A stretch of DNA of 38,339 bases from Syntrophus sp. (in: bacteria) (GTDB lineage Bacteria; Desulfobacterota; Syntrophia; Syntrophales; UBA8958). The notes below the pieces were generated by a model, which saw only the letters and a program-made list of their open reading frames with translations, was not told where the DNA came from and ran no database searches. Below are positions 15,342-23,710 of this stretch, piece after piece. Each line of letters opens with the position of its first letter. The stretch's first letter is position 1. The position numbers and the translations under genes are program-made. The stretch covers positions 1 through 38,339 of the forward strand of contig JANXZC010000109.1 of assembly GCA_025355725.1 (NCBI GenBank). Reading direction: 5' to 3'.

Positions 15342-16306
15342 TTTATTTTCAACGACTTCTTGGCCTTTCCCAGCAGTTCCAGTTTTACATAATCCTTTGC
15401 CGCCGGCGGTTTGGCAAGCTTGCCGATGCCGTATTTGACCATCATGTCGGTAGAAACCTGTACTTCCTTCACCGTCACGTTATAGGTGAAAGGGGAATTT
15501 TCTATGGCGTCCTTGTAGTCCTGTGAACTGAGCTGATTTTTGAACATTGTTTCTCGCACGTATTTCTCGGCCAGGGCGGGATTGTCGATGAACAACTTGG
15601 TCGCCTCGACAAAGCATTTCATGAAGCGCTCGGCCACATCCCGCTTTTTGTTGTACAGCTCCTCGGTCATTAACAGCGTCCGTACCGGCTCGCCGATGGG
15701 AGTATCGTAGGGTTTGATTATCTCAACTCCGAATCCTTTGCTGATCGCCTGCGAAGACTGCGGTTCCGACTGGCACATGGCGTCGATGTTTTTTGCCATT
15801 AACGCCTGATTCAGGTCGGCATAGGCCAAATAGATAAGCTGCACGTCCTTGCCGGGCTTGTCGGCATAGGTAAGCTTGTGCTTGCCCAGTTCCGCCAGAA
15901 GCACAAGCTCCTGGGCACCACCACGGGCCACCCCGACCTTTTTACCTTTCAGGTCGGCCACCGACTTCCATTTCATGTCCGGCCGCCCGACAATCCGTGC
16001 ACCTCCCTTGGCGAAACCGGCCACAATATAGACCGGCACTCCGCTTGCGCGCGCCGCTATGGCGCCGTCCACAGCGCTGGCCGCCACATCGATCTCGCCG
16101 GCAATAATGGCAGGAATGATGTCGATCCCTTTTGGAAAGATCTTTTCATCGATCTTCAGGTTATATTTCGGGGCAATCTCCTTCATGTACCAGACAGCCC
16201 CGTAATGAGCGAACTTCAGGTTTCCCAGACGGACGACGTCGGCAGCCAGGACGGACGTACAATTGAAAACAAACAGCATCAGCATCGCGAATAAGATCTT
16301 TTTCAT
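15338..16306 (-). CDS. ABC transporter substrate-binding protein (NMT1/SsuA-like)
   Basis: A 322-residue periplasmic binding protein. The ATG at 16306 is chosen because it opens a signal peptide (MKKILFAMLMLF ending in VLAAD) and follows an AGGAG site. The frame stays open to 16405, but that part lies in the HD-GYP remnant. Family marks are an early VRLGNLKFAHYGAVWYMKE, IPAIIAGEIDVAAS and DLKGKKVGVARGGAQE. The ligand may be a sulfonate, an aromatic carboxylate or a thiamine precursor; nothing in the window decides. It is first of a three-gene operon. A weak promoter match (TTGACA at 16595-16600, a 17-base spacer, TACTCA) lies upstream. Confidence 0.83.
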   Translation of the reverse strand: MKKILFAMLMLFVFNCTSVLAADVVRLGNLKFAHYGAVWYMKEIAPKYNLKIDEKIFPKGIDIIPAIIAGEIDVAASAVDGAIAARASGVPVYIVAGFAKGGARIVGRPDMKWKSVADLKGKKVGVARGGAQELVLLAELGKHKLTYADKPGKDVQLIYLAYADLNQALMAKNIDAMCQSEPQSSQAISKGFGVEIIKPYDTPIGEPVRTLLMTEELYNKKRDVAERFMKCFVEATKLFIDNPALAEKYVRETMFKNQLSSQDYKDAIENSPFTYNVTVKEVQVSTDMMVKYGIGKLAKPPAAKDYVKLELLGKAKKSLKIK

Positions 16307-16551
16307 AGCTTGGCTCCTAATAAGTGTTTTGAGATCATGGCGTCGAATGCATCTGCCAAGGCGGCAATAAGGGCGGGGAGCGGAATCTGGTCGCCTTTCA
16401 GACAAACCGGATACCCTTAACCGTCCCAGCGCTCATGGTAGCACATAATTGTCAGGACAATATTGCTCAGGTTTTCGATGCCGACGACTAACAGAGTTCC
16501 CTTGAGCGCATGTTCCTGTGCCAGGCTCTCCTCGCGCAAATTACTGTTAAG
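16303..16551 (-). pseudogene. Remnant of an HD-GYP phosphodiesterase domain
   Basis: Read on the minus strand, this segment gives a run ending NIVLTIMCYHERWDG, an in-frame TAA at 16417-16419, then GYPVCLKGDQIPLPALIAAL and ADAFDAMIS. These are the hallmark residues of HD-GYP domains: HERWDGxGYPxGLKG, IPLxARI and ADAFDAMTS. The nonsense codon falls inside the signature itself, and the upstream HD part and everything after DAMIS are missing. Its last bases are the ribosome site and start codon of the binding-protein gene at 16306. The rest of the 537-base gap up to 16843 holds only promoter-like sequence. Confidence 0.75.
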
Positions 16552-16804
16552 GCATTGATTTTGACGGCGGATGAGTAACACAGACAGTATTGTATGTCAA
16601 CGGATAACTGGCGGCGAAATGGGGGATGCTGAGCCGATGATGCTTAAGATGTAATCAACTTTTTGTTACCTATAGCATCTACCTATCTACAATTCCGTGT
16701 ATTTCTACGGATCAACAATAACCGAAAGAAACCTGCGATGTCCGGTCTGAATTGGATATGCTCTATTGGTCAACGGCTGCCTACTAAGCATCGGAAAATA
16801 TTGC

Positions 16805-16833
16805 TTGACATATTAGAACATATATTCTAATAA
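16805..16833 (+). promoter_or_regulatory. Sigma-70 promoter of the TetR/SRPBCC operon
   Basis: TTGACA (16805-16810), a 17-base spacer and TAATAA (16828-16833) form a near-consensus promoter. It ends 10 bases before the regulator's ATG at 16844, so the transcript has a very short or absent leader. Confidence 0.75.
16811..16832. promoter_or_regulatory. Operator-like inverted repeat between -35 and -10
   Basis: TATTAGAA-N6-TTCTAATA is a perfect dyad with 8-base arms that fills the spacer and overlaps the -10 box. This is the usual layout of an autoregulated TetR-family gene. Confidence 0.7.
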
Positions 16834-16843
16834 AAGGCCATAT

Positions 16844-17425
16844 ATGGGACGTAATGCTCACTTTAACAATGAACAATTTATAGATGCGGCATTGAAAATT
16901 GCCGCTGCACAGGGGCCTGCTGCTGTAACAATAGCAGCCGTTGCCGGAGAGATAGGTGCGCCGGTCGGGTCGGTTTATCATCGTTTCCTATCGCGTGATG
17001 TGCTCATGGCCGAGGTTTGGCTGCGAGTTGCGGCATCCTTTCAGGATGAGTTTCTATCCGCGCTGGAAAAAGGTGAAGGGATTGAGGCCGCTCTCCATAC
17101 GCCGCGTTGGGTCCGCCAACATTCCGCTGAGGCGCGCATCCTCCTTCTCTACCGGCGGGAGGAACTGGTGGCGGGCAGCTGGCCGGAGGAAATGAAGGAA
17201 AGGGCGCTCGGGATCTCTCGCAGACTCGATGCCGGTATCACCGAGTTCGCAGCTCGGACCTTCGGCAAGGCCGGTCGGGAGGAGATCAACCAAACGATTT
17301 TTGCGATCATCGACGTGCCTTATGCCGCCGTGTTGCGTTATATCCGTCAGGGGAAGAAACCGCCACGCGCAGTCGAAGAGCATATAACGAAGGCATTCAA
17401 CGCCATCATGAGGAGGACGAAATGA
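16844..17425 (+). CDS. TetR/AcrR family transcriptional regulator
   Basis: A 193-residue one-component repressor. The N-terminal helix-turn-helix at about residues 10-55 reads FIDAALKIAAAQG, VTIAAVAGEIG and VGSVYHRFLSRDVLM, fully typical of the family. The C-terminal ligand-binding domain is divergent and the inducer is unknown. It overlaps the next gene by 4 bases (ATGA). The promoter contains an inverted repeat, so it probably represses itself and its partner. Confidence 0.88.
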   Translation: MGRNAHFNNEQFIDAALKIAAAQGPAAVTIAAVAGEIGAPVGSVYHRFLSRDVLMAEVWLRVAASFQDEFLSALEKGEGIEAALHTPRWVRQHSAEARILLLYRREELVAGSWPEEMKERALGISRRLDAGITEFAARTFGKAGREEINQTIFAIIDVPYAAVLRYIRQGKKPPRAVEEHITKAFNAIMRRTK

Positions 17426-17943
17426 AGATTTTCAACAGGCATGACAGAATTATTCCAGCGGATCAAGACGCCTTAGGACCCGTTCTCAACAGCCTCTCCG
17501 GACCTGAAGACGAGCTGTGGCCGCGGGATAAGTGGCCACCGATGGTACTGGACACCGCCCTGAAGGTGGGAGCGGCGGGAGGTCATGGCCCGGTGAGGTA
17601 TCGTGTATCTGAATACGTACCGGGACGCAGGGCCGCATTTCAGTTCGACAGGGCAGGTCTGATGGGCGGTGTGGACGGCCGCCATTATTTCGAAGTTGTA
17701 CCCCGGCGCGGGCATGTCATCATCCGCCACGACTTGGAAGGCGAATGCGGTCTGGGCATGTGGTTGAAATGGACATTTCTCGTCAAACCGCTGCATAATA
17801 CCGTGATTGAAGATGCCTTCGACAAGGTAGAGAGCAGATTCAGGGGAACGGCAGTGAAGCGCTCGCACTGGGGACCGTATATCAGGTTCCTTCGCTGGAT
17901 GAGAGCGCGACAGCGGCGCCGTCTGGAAGCTGCGGCCAAATAG
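17422..17943 (+). CDS. SRPBCC (START/Bet v1-like) family protein
   Basis: A 173-residue soluble protein with an SRPBCC-type pattern: an N-terminal strand MKIFNRHDRIIPADQDAL, middle strands (VRYRVSEYVPGRRAAFQFD) and a long C-terminal helix ending in basic RARQRRRLE. Such proteins bind hydrophobic ligands in a deep cavity. Some are cyclases or hydrolases, many only bind or sense. Its start overlaps the TetR gene stop, so the ligand may be the same as or related to the TetR inducer. No catalytic motif was recognised. In the 183 bases downstream nothing was found. Confidence 0.65.
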   Translation: MKIFNRHDRIIPADQDALGPVLNSLSGPEDELWPRDKWPPMVLDTALKVGAAGGHGPVRYRVSEYVPGRRAAFQFDRAGLMGGVDGRHYFEVVPRRGHVIIRHDLEGECGLGMWLKWTFLVKPLHNTVIEDAFDKVESRFRGTAVKRSHWGPYIRFLRWMRARQRRRLEAAAK

Positions 17944-18126
17944 ATGTCGTTAGGGAACAGCGGGTGGATGTCAGATTCGCACTCATCGACATGCCCTGCG
18001 TGGCGGTATAGTCTAACTAGAAAAGGCCGGCCTATTGAGCCGAATATCGACGTGTTTATGCGGTGAGTCTATGAGGCTTTGAGAACCCAGGACGCGCTTC
18101 ACTACCGCACCATACCACGGATGCGC

Positions 18127-19302
18127 TTATGCCGCTCGCAGGGCTTCGACAATATTCATGCGCGAGGCGCGGAAGGCTGGTAGCAATCCGCCGATTAGTC
18201 CCATGACGAGGGAAAATGTCATGGCCTGCAGGACAATGGGCCCGGTGAGGGTGAATTTGAACGCCAACTCCGAAAAGGTCTGAAAGTTTACCGTAGAAAC
18301 GGTGATGAACTGCATGAAAGAGGCGAAGAACAGGCCGACAGAGCCGCCGATGAATCCCAGCAGCAGTGACTCCGCAAGAAACGCTAACATGATGTTCCGC
18401 CGATGAAAACCCAGGGCCCTCATCGTTCCGATCTCCCCGATCCGGTTGGCGACGGCGGAATACATGGTGATCATGGCCCCGATGATGGCGCCGATGGAGA
18501 AGATAATCGTCAGCGACAAGCCAAGAATTCTCAGGAACTTTGCCATCATCTCCGACTGGTCCAGATAGTACCTCGTTTCCCGCTTGGCCTCGAGGGTCAG
18601 CCGCGGGTCTGTTTCGATAGTCCCTTTAGCAGCCGGAAATTCCGCGGGATTCTGCAATTTGAAGGTAACCGATGAATAAACGGGACGTCGGAAGGCCTGC
18701 ATCACCTGATCCACATCACCCCATATCTCCGAACTGAATCCCGTATTGCCGGCATCGAAAACGCCCACCACGGTCCAGTTCCTCATCCCCCAGTTCAGGG
18801 CTCCCTGTAGGCCGACCCCTTTGAATCCTTTGGCGATGCTATTTCCCACAATGATCTCCGAGGACCCCATTCTGAACATACGGCCGGAGACCAGCTTTAC
18901 CTGTGGCCGCAAGGGTATGGAATTCTCCTCCACGCCGCGGACCACGACGTTGGAATGGTTCGATGTCTTCTCATCGCCTCGCTTTTGAAGGGCAATGAGG
19001 ACAACGACCTCCTTGGCCAGGAGCCGTCGGCCATGCTGATCAATGGCAACCTGAGGAAGCATTTCCACAATCGACGCCTGTTTACGCTCAATGCTGCTCA
19101 TGACCTCCGATGTGGAGCCCCTGCGGAACACCACCACATTGTCGTAAGAACCAGTCTCCACGAGGGTCTTCTGCAGGCCCTCGGCCATCATCAGGATGGC
19201 GGCGAAAACGAAGACGACGAGGGCCATGCCGGAAACTGTCAGAATCGTCGTCAATCTTCGCTGCCAGAGATTTCGTATACTATATGACAGAGGAACAGCC
19301 AT
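18127..19302 (-). CDS. FtsX/MacB-type ABC permease, second of two
   Basis: A 391-residue permease of the FtsX/LolC/MacB class. One N-terminal membrane helix (TTILTVSGMALVVFVFAAIL) is followed by a large periplasmic domain and three C-terminal helices with EIGTMRALGFHRRNIMLAFL, the conserved coupling loop. The ATG at 19302 overlaps the stop of the upstream permease gene. A longer open frame to 19509 is a shadow. It is the last gene of a MacAB-like operon. Having two distinct permease genes implies a heterodimeric exporter rather than a MacB homodimer. Confidence 0.88.
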   Translation of the reverse strand: MAVPLSYSIRNLWQRRLTTILTVSGMALVVFVFAAILMMAEGLQKTLVETGSYDNVVVFRRGSTSEVMSSIERKQASIVEMLPQVAIDQHGRRLLAKEVVVLIALQKRGDEKTSNHSNVVVRGVEENSIPLRPQVKLVSGRMFRMGSSEIIVGNSIAKGFKGVGLQGALNWGMRNWTVVGVFDAGNTGFSSEIWGDVDQVMQAFRRPVYSSVTFKLQNPAEFPAAKGTIETDPRLTLEAKRETRYYLDQSEMMAKFLRILGLSLTIIFSIGAIIGAMITMYSAVANRIGEIGTMRALGFHRRNIMLAFLAESLLLGFIGGSVGLFFASFMQFITVSTVNFQTFSELAFKFTLTGPIVLQAMTFSLVMGLIGGLLPAFRASRMNIVEALRAA

Positions 19303-20459
19303 CAGCCGATCCTCCGCAGACCATCGGCGATGCCGATGCGGATAGCCTGGCGCGTCGGAATAATCGCCGCCAGGCAGCCAATGAGGATGGCGGCCAAAAA
19401 ATCGAGGTAGAGTGTTTCCGTGGAAACAATGAAGACAGGGAAAAAGTTTGCGAGTGCTTGACCGAAGGCCGCTGCGGCAGGAAACGTGAGGATCATGCCG
19501 GTAAGGCATCCGGTCAGGCTGATCACGAGGGATTCCCCGAATATCAGGATCGTAATGCCCCGGCCGCCGAATCCCATGGTTTTCATGATTGCATAATCGC
19601 CAATTCGCTCCCGTGTGGTCATGGCCATGGTATTGGCGACAACGGCCATGATAATGATGATGACAACGAAGGATACCATCTGGATAGCCGTGACGATGGC
19701 GCCGCTCATGGCGATGAATCCTTGATTAAAGGCCTTCTCCGTCTCCGTTAATGTCTCTGCCAGAGAGTTTTTGAATGTTTTGTCGACGGCCAGGGCCACA
19801 TCCGCCGATAAATCCGGTCTGGTAACGGCGATCATATAGAATCCTACCTGATCGGCCCGCTGGGGTGATACCTTTTTCATCGTTTCGTTTAGGTAATCCC
19901 AATGGAAATAAAACTGGGTTTCATCCGTCGTATCATCCCTGCCTTTATAGATACCCCGGAGGACGAAATCCCAGTTTCCCGGGTAGATGGTGCCTTTCAA
20001 GGTAACTGGATCGCCGATCTTCCAGCCGTACTTCGCCGCCAGCTTCCTGCCCGCCACAAAACCTTTCCTGTCGGCAAGGAAGGCCTTTTTTTCCGCGGGG
20101 CTGAGAACAAATTCCGGATAGATTTCGAGATAGGTCCTGGGTTCCACGCAGAAATTCGGAAAGAAGTTTTTTTCGTCGATGTAAACGCCGCCGAACCAGT
20201 TGCCATAGGAAACCATTTTCACACCCTCGATCTGGCGGATTTTCTCATTATAGGAGAGGGGCAGCGTAAATATAATGGAGATGGCGTTTCTGGTAACGAG
20301 ACGGGACGTCGAAGCGGCCTCTACACCGGCATACCAGGAGCTGATCACCGTCCGCAAGAGACCGAAGGCCAGAATGGCTACGGCGATGCCCAGGATCGTC
20401 AGGCCGCTGCGCAGCTTATTGTGAAAGGCATTTCTAAAGAGGATTTTGAGAATCATCAT
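19302..20459 (-). CDS. FtsX/MacB-type ABC permease, first of two
   Basis: A 385-residue permease of the same class as its downstream neighbour. The N-terminal helix is in LRSGLTILGIAVAILAFGLL, the periplasmic domain spans roughly residues 45-255, and three C-terminal helices include ERIGDYAIMKTMGFGGRGIT. Its start overlaps the ATPase gene by about 26 bases. The periplasmic domain is not obviously similar to that of the second permease, so the two were not produced by a recent duplication. The substrate is unknown; lipoproteins, peptides or lipids are all possible for this class. Confidence 0.88.
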   Translation of the reverse strand: MMILKILFRNAFHNKLRSGLTILGIAVAILAFGLLRTVISSWYAGVEAASTSRLVTRNAISIIFTLPLSYNEKIRQIEGVKMVSYGNWFGGVYIDEKNFFPNFCVEPRTYLEIYPEFVLSPAEKKAFLADRKGFVAGRKLAAKYGWKIGDPVTLKGTIYPGNWDFVLRGIYKGRDDTTDETQFYFHWDYLNETMKKVSPQRADQVGFYMIAVTRPDLSADVALAVDKTFKNSLAETLTETEKAFNQGFIAMSGAIVTAIQMVSFVVIIIIMAVVANTMAMTTRERIGDYAIMKTMGFGGRGITILIFGESLVISLTGCLTGMILTFPAAAAFGQALANFFPVFIVSTETLYLDFLAAILIGCLAAIIPTRQAIRIGIADGLRRIG

Positions 20460-21141
20460 CGGTCAGGTATCCCTTATCCAGATGCCGGAGGATCTTGGCA
20501 CGCTGTGCAGCCCGTGGGTCATGTGTCACCATGATGATGGTCTTGCCCATTTCCGTGTTGAGGCGCTCCATCATCGCCAGGATTTCCTCGGCCGATACGC
20601 GGTCGAGATCGCCCGTAGGCTCATCGGCCACGAGGATGGTGGGATCGGTGACAATGGCCCGGGCAATGGCCACGCGCTGTTGTTCGCCGCCGGACAGTTC
20701 CTGGGGATAATGATCCATCCGGTGGTCCAGACCAACCATGCGCAAAGCCATCTCGGCATGCTCCCGCCTTTCTCTTTTAGACAACGACGTCAAATGTAGG
20801 GGCAGTTCCACATTCTCAATCGCCTTCAGGACAGGGATCAGGTTGTAGAACTGAAAGATGAAACCGACGTGATTGGCCCGCCAATGGGCGAGTTCCGTTT
20901 CCGAGAAGGTGGTGATATCCAAATCGCCCACCCGGATGCTCCCCTCATCTGCCTTGTCGATGCCGGCAAGGAGGTTCAGGAGGGTAGTTTTCCCGGAACC
21001 GGAGGGGCCCATGAGGGCCAGGAATTCCCCGGCGACGATGTCGAAGGTAATATCGAACAAGACCGGGACGGCGAGGCTTCCCCGATGATAGGACTTGTAA
21101 AGATGCCTTATCTCTACGATGTTTTGCTTCTGTTCAGCCAT
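20434..21141 (-). CDS. LolD/MacB-type ABC ATPase
   Basis: A 235-residue ATPase. Walker A is MGPSGSGKTT, the signature LSGGEQQR, Walker B ILVADEPTGDLD and the H-loop MVTHD. The GDLD sequence and the preceding Q-loop FIFQFYNLIPVL are typical of the LolD/MacB group. It follows the adaptor gene by about 51 bases and precedes two permease genes, forming the motor of a tripartite exporter. A TolC-like outer-membrane partner is not in the window. Confidence 0.9.
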   Translation of the reverse strand: MAEQKQNIVEIRHLYKSYHRGSLAVPVLFDITFDIVAGEFLALMGPSGSGKTTLLNLLAGIDKADEGSIRVGDLDITTFSETELAHWRANHVGFIFQFYNLIPVLKAIENVELPLHLTSLSKRERREHAEMALRMVGLDHRMDHYPQELSGGEQQRVAIARAIVTDPTILVADEPTGDLDRVSAEEILAMMERLNTEMGKTIIMVTHDPRAAQRAKILRHLDKGYLTDDDSQNPL

Positions 21142-21192
21142 AATTTTCTGGAGAAGATTCGTCGGTCAGAGGGTTTGATGGTTAGATGATAT

Positions 21193-22413
21193 TCATCTTT
21201 CGGCGATTTTGATTCTTGACCCATCCTTCATTCCTTTCGACGGCTTTATGACCGCCCGGTCTCCCGGCTTGAGGCCTGAGACGATCTCCGTCACATCTCC
21301 CAGTTTTGAGCCAACCTGGACGGGGGTCTCTTTGACCCGGTTCCCTTGGAGGAGAAAAACAAATGTCTTATTGCCTCTGCTGATCAAGGCGGATTGATTG
21401 ACGGCAAGGCGGGGCTTCAGTTCCTCGGGCGCAAGCCGCCTTGAAAGAAAGGAGACCTTGGCGCTCATGTCCGGCAGCATGCGGGGGTCCTTGTCGAGGA
21501 AGCGAACCTTGACCAGGACGGTGGCCTTGCTGCGGTCAACTGTCGGCACAATAGTATAGACCTCTCCCTGAAACCGCGTGTTGGGGAGGGCATCAAGCTG
21601 GATATCGCAGGGTTGGCCGACCCGGATGGAGGCGATGCTCGTTTCCGAGACATCGGCCTCGACTTGCAGGGATTTCATGTCGGCAATCGTAACGACAGCG
21701 GCCTTCGCGTTGGCGGCAGAACCCATGGGGGTGACGATGTCGCCAACGTCGGCGTTTTTGGTCAAAACGACGGCATCGAAGGGGGCGCGGACCAGGGTAT
21801 AGTCAAGACCCGCCTCGGCATTCTGCAAGGCGGCGATTCCCGCCTTAACAGTGGCTTCCGCCCCCTTTACCCCTTCAACGGACCGTTTGTAGCGTGTAGC
21901 GGTCGCATCATAATCGGACTTGGCAACGAAATTACTTTCAAACAGTTTTTTATAGCGGTTATACTCCAGCAGGGCGATGTCTCTTTCCGCCTTGGCCTGC
22001 TCAAGGGTGGCCCGAACTGTATTCAGATTGGCTGCTGACTGGTCTCTATATGCGGTAACATCTACATTTTCCATCCGGGCTATCACTTCTCCCTGCTTGA
22101 CCTTGCTCCCCTCTTCCACCATCAGCGCCACCAGGCGGCCCGTGACCTTGGAGGCCACTGCGGCCTTACGCTGGGCGACGATGTAGCCGCTGGCGTTCAA
22201 TATGGATATGGACTGAGAGGGGTAAACCTGGGAAATGGTTGTCACATCTACAGATGTGGCCGGGGCGATGATGCCGCCGAAGTAAAGACCGGCCGTTACC
22301 ACAAGGAGCAGGATAATGGCCGCAATGATAAGGGGCTTTTTTTTGTATCGGCTGGGCTTAAAGATTTTTTCCGACTTTTCGATCTTCAGTTTAGCGATAT
22401 CTTCAGCAGGCAT
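21193..22413 (-). CDS. Periplasmic adaptor protein (MacA/HlyD family)
   Basis: A 406-residue membrane-fusion protein. The cytoplasmic N-terminus is basic (KPSRYKKKP), followed by one membrane helix at about residues 28-48. Next come a lipoyl half-motif (GYIVAQRKAAVASKVTGRLV), a coiled-coil hairpin at roughly residues 115-185, the second lipoyl half (APFDAVVLTKNADVGD), and beta-barrel and membrane-proximal domains. It should link the inner-membrane ABC complex to an outer-membrane channel. It opens the operon. Confidence 0.88.
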   Translation of the reverse strand: MPAEDIAKLKIEKSEKIFKPSRYKKKPLIIAAIILLLVVTAGLYFGGIIAPATSVDVTTISQVYPSQSISILNASGYIVAQRKAAVASKVTGRLVALMVEEGSKVKQGEVIARMENVDVTAYRDQSAANLNTVRATLEQAKAERDIALLEYNRYKKLFESNFVAKSDYDATATRYKRSVEGVKGAEATVKAGIAALQNAEAGLDYTLVRAPFDAVVLTKNADVGDIVTPMGSAANAKAAVVTIADMKSLQVEADVSETSIASIRVGQPCDIQLDALPNTRFQGEVYTIVPTVDRSKATVLVKVRFLDKDPRMLPDMSAKVSFLSRRLAPEELKPRLAVNQSALISRGNKTFVFLLQGNRVKETPVQVGSKLGDVTEIVSGLKPGDRAVIKPSKGMKDGSRIKIAER

Positions 22414-22532
22414 GACGGGCTCTTCGACACATATGCTTTTCTGAATTCTAAATTACTTTTTCGTGGTTCATCACAAGCGTTGCTGTCCTTTTCTCCTGCA
22501 ATGCCAAAGAGGATGCCTATTCAAGGATCCGA

Positions 22533-23444
22533 TTATCCCTTGCGTGTCCGCCGCGACGGCGGTGCTCCCTCCATCCACTGCTTGATGCGGTTGGCATCGC
22601 CAAGGCGCGTCAGTTTGCCTTGCGCATCGAGAAGTACGATCAACACGGGACGCTGGGCCACTTGGGCCTGCATCACCAGGCATCGGCCTGCCTCGTCGAT
22701 GAAGCCTGTTTTGGAAAGACCGATCTGCCAGCGAGGGCTCCGAACCAGGCGATTTGTGTTATGGAATGTTAGTGTGCGGCGGCCTGTATGGACCGTTGCC
22801 TCTTCGCGGGTGGTGAATTCCCGGATAAGACGATAGTTATAGGCGGCGTTCACCATCCGGGCCAAGTTCCGGGCGGAGGAGACGTTGCCGCTGGAGAGCC
22901 CGGTAGGATCGTCGAAGCGCGTCTCGGAGAGTCCCAGTGACTGGGCCTTGGCGTTCATGGCCACGACGAAGGCGTCGAGACCGCCCGGATAGGTCCGTCC
23001 CAGAATGTGGGCAGCGCGGTTCTCGGAAGCCATTAAAGCCAGCAGCAACGCCTCTTCGCGCGTGATACTGGCGCCCACCGGCAGGCGGGAGCGGCTGTGA
23101 CGAAGCATATCCACATCTTCAGGTGTAACGACTAGCGACTCCTTAAGGTTCATTTGGGCATCCAACACTACCATGGCGGTCATGAGCTTGGTGATGGAGG
23201 CGATGGGAACGACCGCCGCTGCATGCTTCTGCACCAGGAATTCACCCGTCCGCTGGTCTTCCACCAATGCCGAGGCAGAGCGCAGAACGAGATGCTGGGG
23301 CGCCCGGGTGACGCCAACGGACGCATAATGCCTGTGGGCAGCCAGGGACTTCGATGTTTTTGCGAATACCGGGGCCCCCGGAACCGCCAGCATCCCCACA
23401 CCCAAAAGGATCACCAAGATCGCCCTGCCATATCTACGCGCCAT
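22533..23444 (-). CDS. D-alanyl-D-alanine endopeptidase (PbpG/PBP7-like, S11)
   Basis: A 303-residue periplasmic serine peptidase that cuts peptidoglycan cross-links. A signal peptide is at residues ~1-28. The three active-site motifs are intact: SITK (catalytic Ser and Lys), SEN and KTG. The protein is short for a DacA-type carboxypeptidase because the C-terminal beta domain and membrane anchor are missing, which is the PbpG pattern. An AGGAGA site precedes the ATG. A promoter-like pair (TTGACG, 16-base spacer, CATAAT) is at 23581-23608. Confidence 0.87.
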   Translation of the reverse strand: MARRYGRAILVILLGVGMLAVPGAPVFAKTSKSLAAHRHYASVGVTRAPQHLVLRSASALVEDQRTGEFLVQKHAAAVVPIASITKLMTAMVVLDAQMNLKESLVVTPEDVDMLRHSRSRLPVGASITREEALLLALMASENRAAHILGRTYPGGLDAFVVAMNAKAQSLGLSETRFDDPTGLSSGNVSSARNLARMVNAAYNYRLIREFTTREEATVHTGRRTLTFHNTNRLVRSPRWQIGLSKTGFIDEAGRCLVMQAQVAQRPVLIVLLDAQGKLTRLGDANRIKQWMEGAPPSRRTRKG

Positions 23445-23580
23445 GATCTCTCCTTAACCTGAAGATGCCGAAGCCTCTAACCCACGGTAATCATTGATGA
23501 CACGATGCGCAGCCTCTCACGCTCCGTACCGCGACCCATGAACTGGAGGACTTTGCGGTTTACACTCATTTTCAATCGTA

Positions 23581-23608
23581 ATTATGCATAGTTTTCGGCA
23601 TTCGTCAA
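23581..23608 (-). promoter_or_regulatory. Candidate promoter for the PBP7-like gene
   Basis: On the minus strand TTGACG (23603-23608) and CATAAT (23581-23586) are separated by 16 bases. The leader would be about 130 bases. It lies back-to-back with the HDOD gene promoter. Confidence 0.4.
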
Positions 23609-23636
23609 TAAACATCTTTAAGGGGTGCAATTTTTC

Positions 23637-23665
23637 TTGACGGCAAATCGCCGGCCTTCTATAGT
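23637..23665 (+). promoter_or_regulatory. Sigma-70 promoter of the HDOD gene
   Basis: TTGACG (23637-23642), a 17-base spacer and TATAGT (23660-23665) make a strong match. The transcript would begin around 23672, about 40 bases before the ATG at 23711. Confidence 0.65.
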
Positions 23666-23710
23666 GATAAAAAACAATATGTTTCTGCAATGCTGGTTCC
23701 GGAGGGCGTG

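Noticed and set aside
16306-16405. N-terminal extension of the binding protein by 33 residues
   Set aside because: It lies in the HD-GYP remnant, is in a frame without ribosome site, and would hide the signal peptide that begins at 16306.
16572-16600. TTGACA-17-TACTCA promoter for the importer operon
   Set aside because: The -35 is perfect but the -10 is poor and the leader would be about 265 bases; too weak to list as a feature.
19303-19509. N-terminal extension of the second FtsX permease by 69 residues
   Set aside because: The extension lies inside the other permease gene; the ATG at 19302 overlaps that gene's stop and opens a normal N-terminus.
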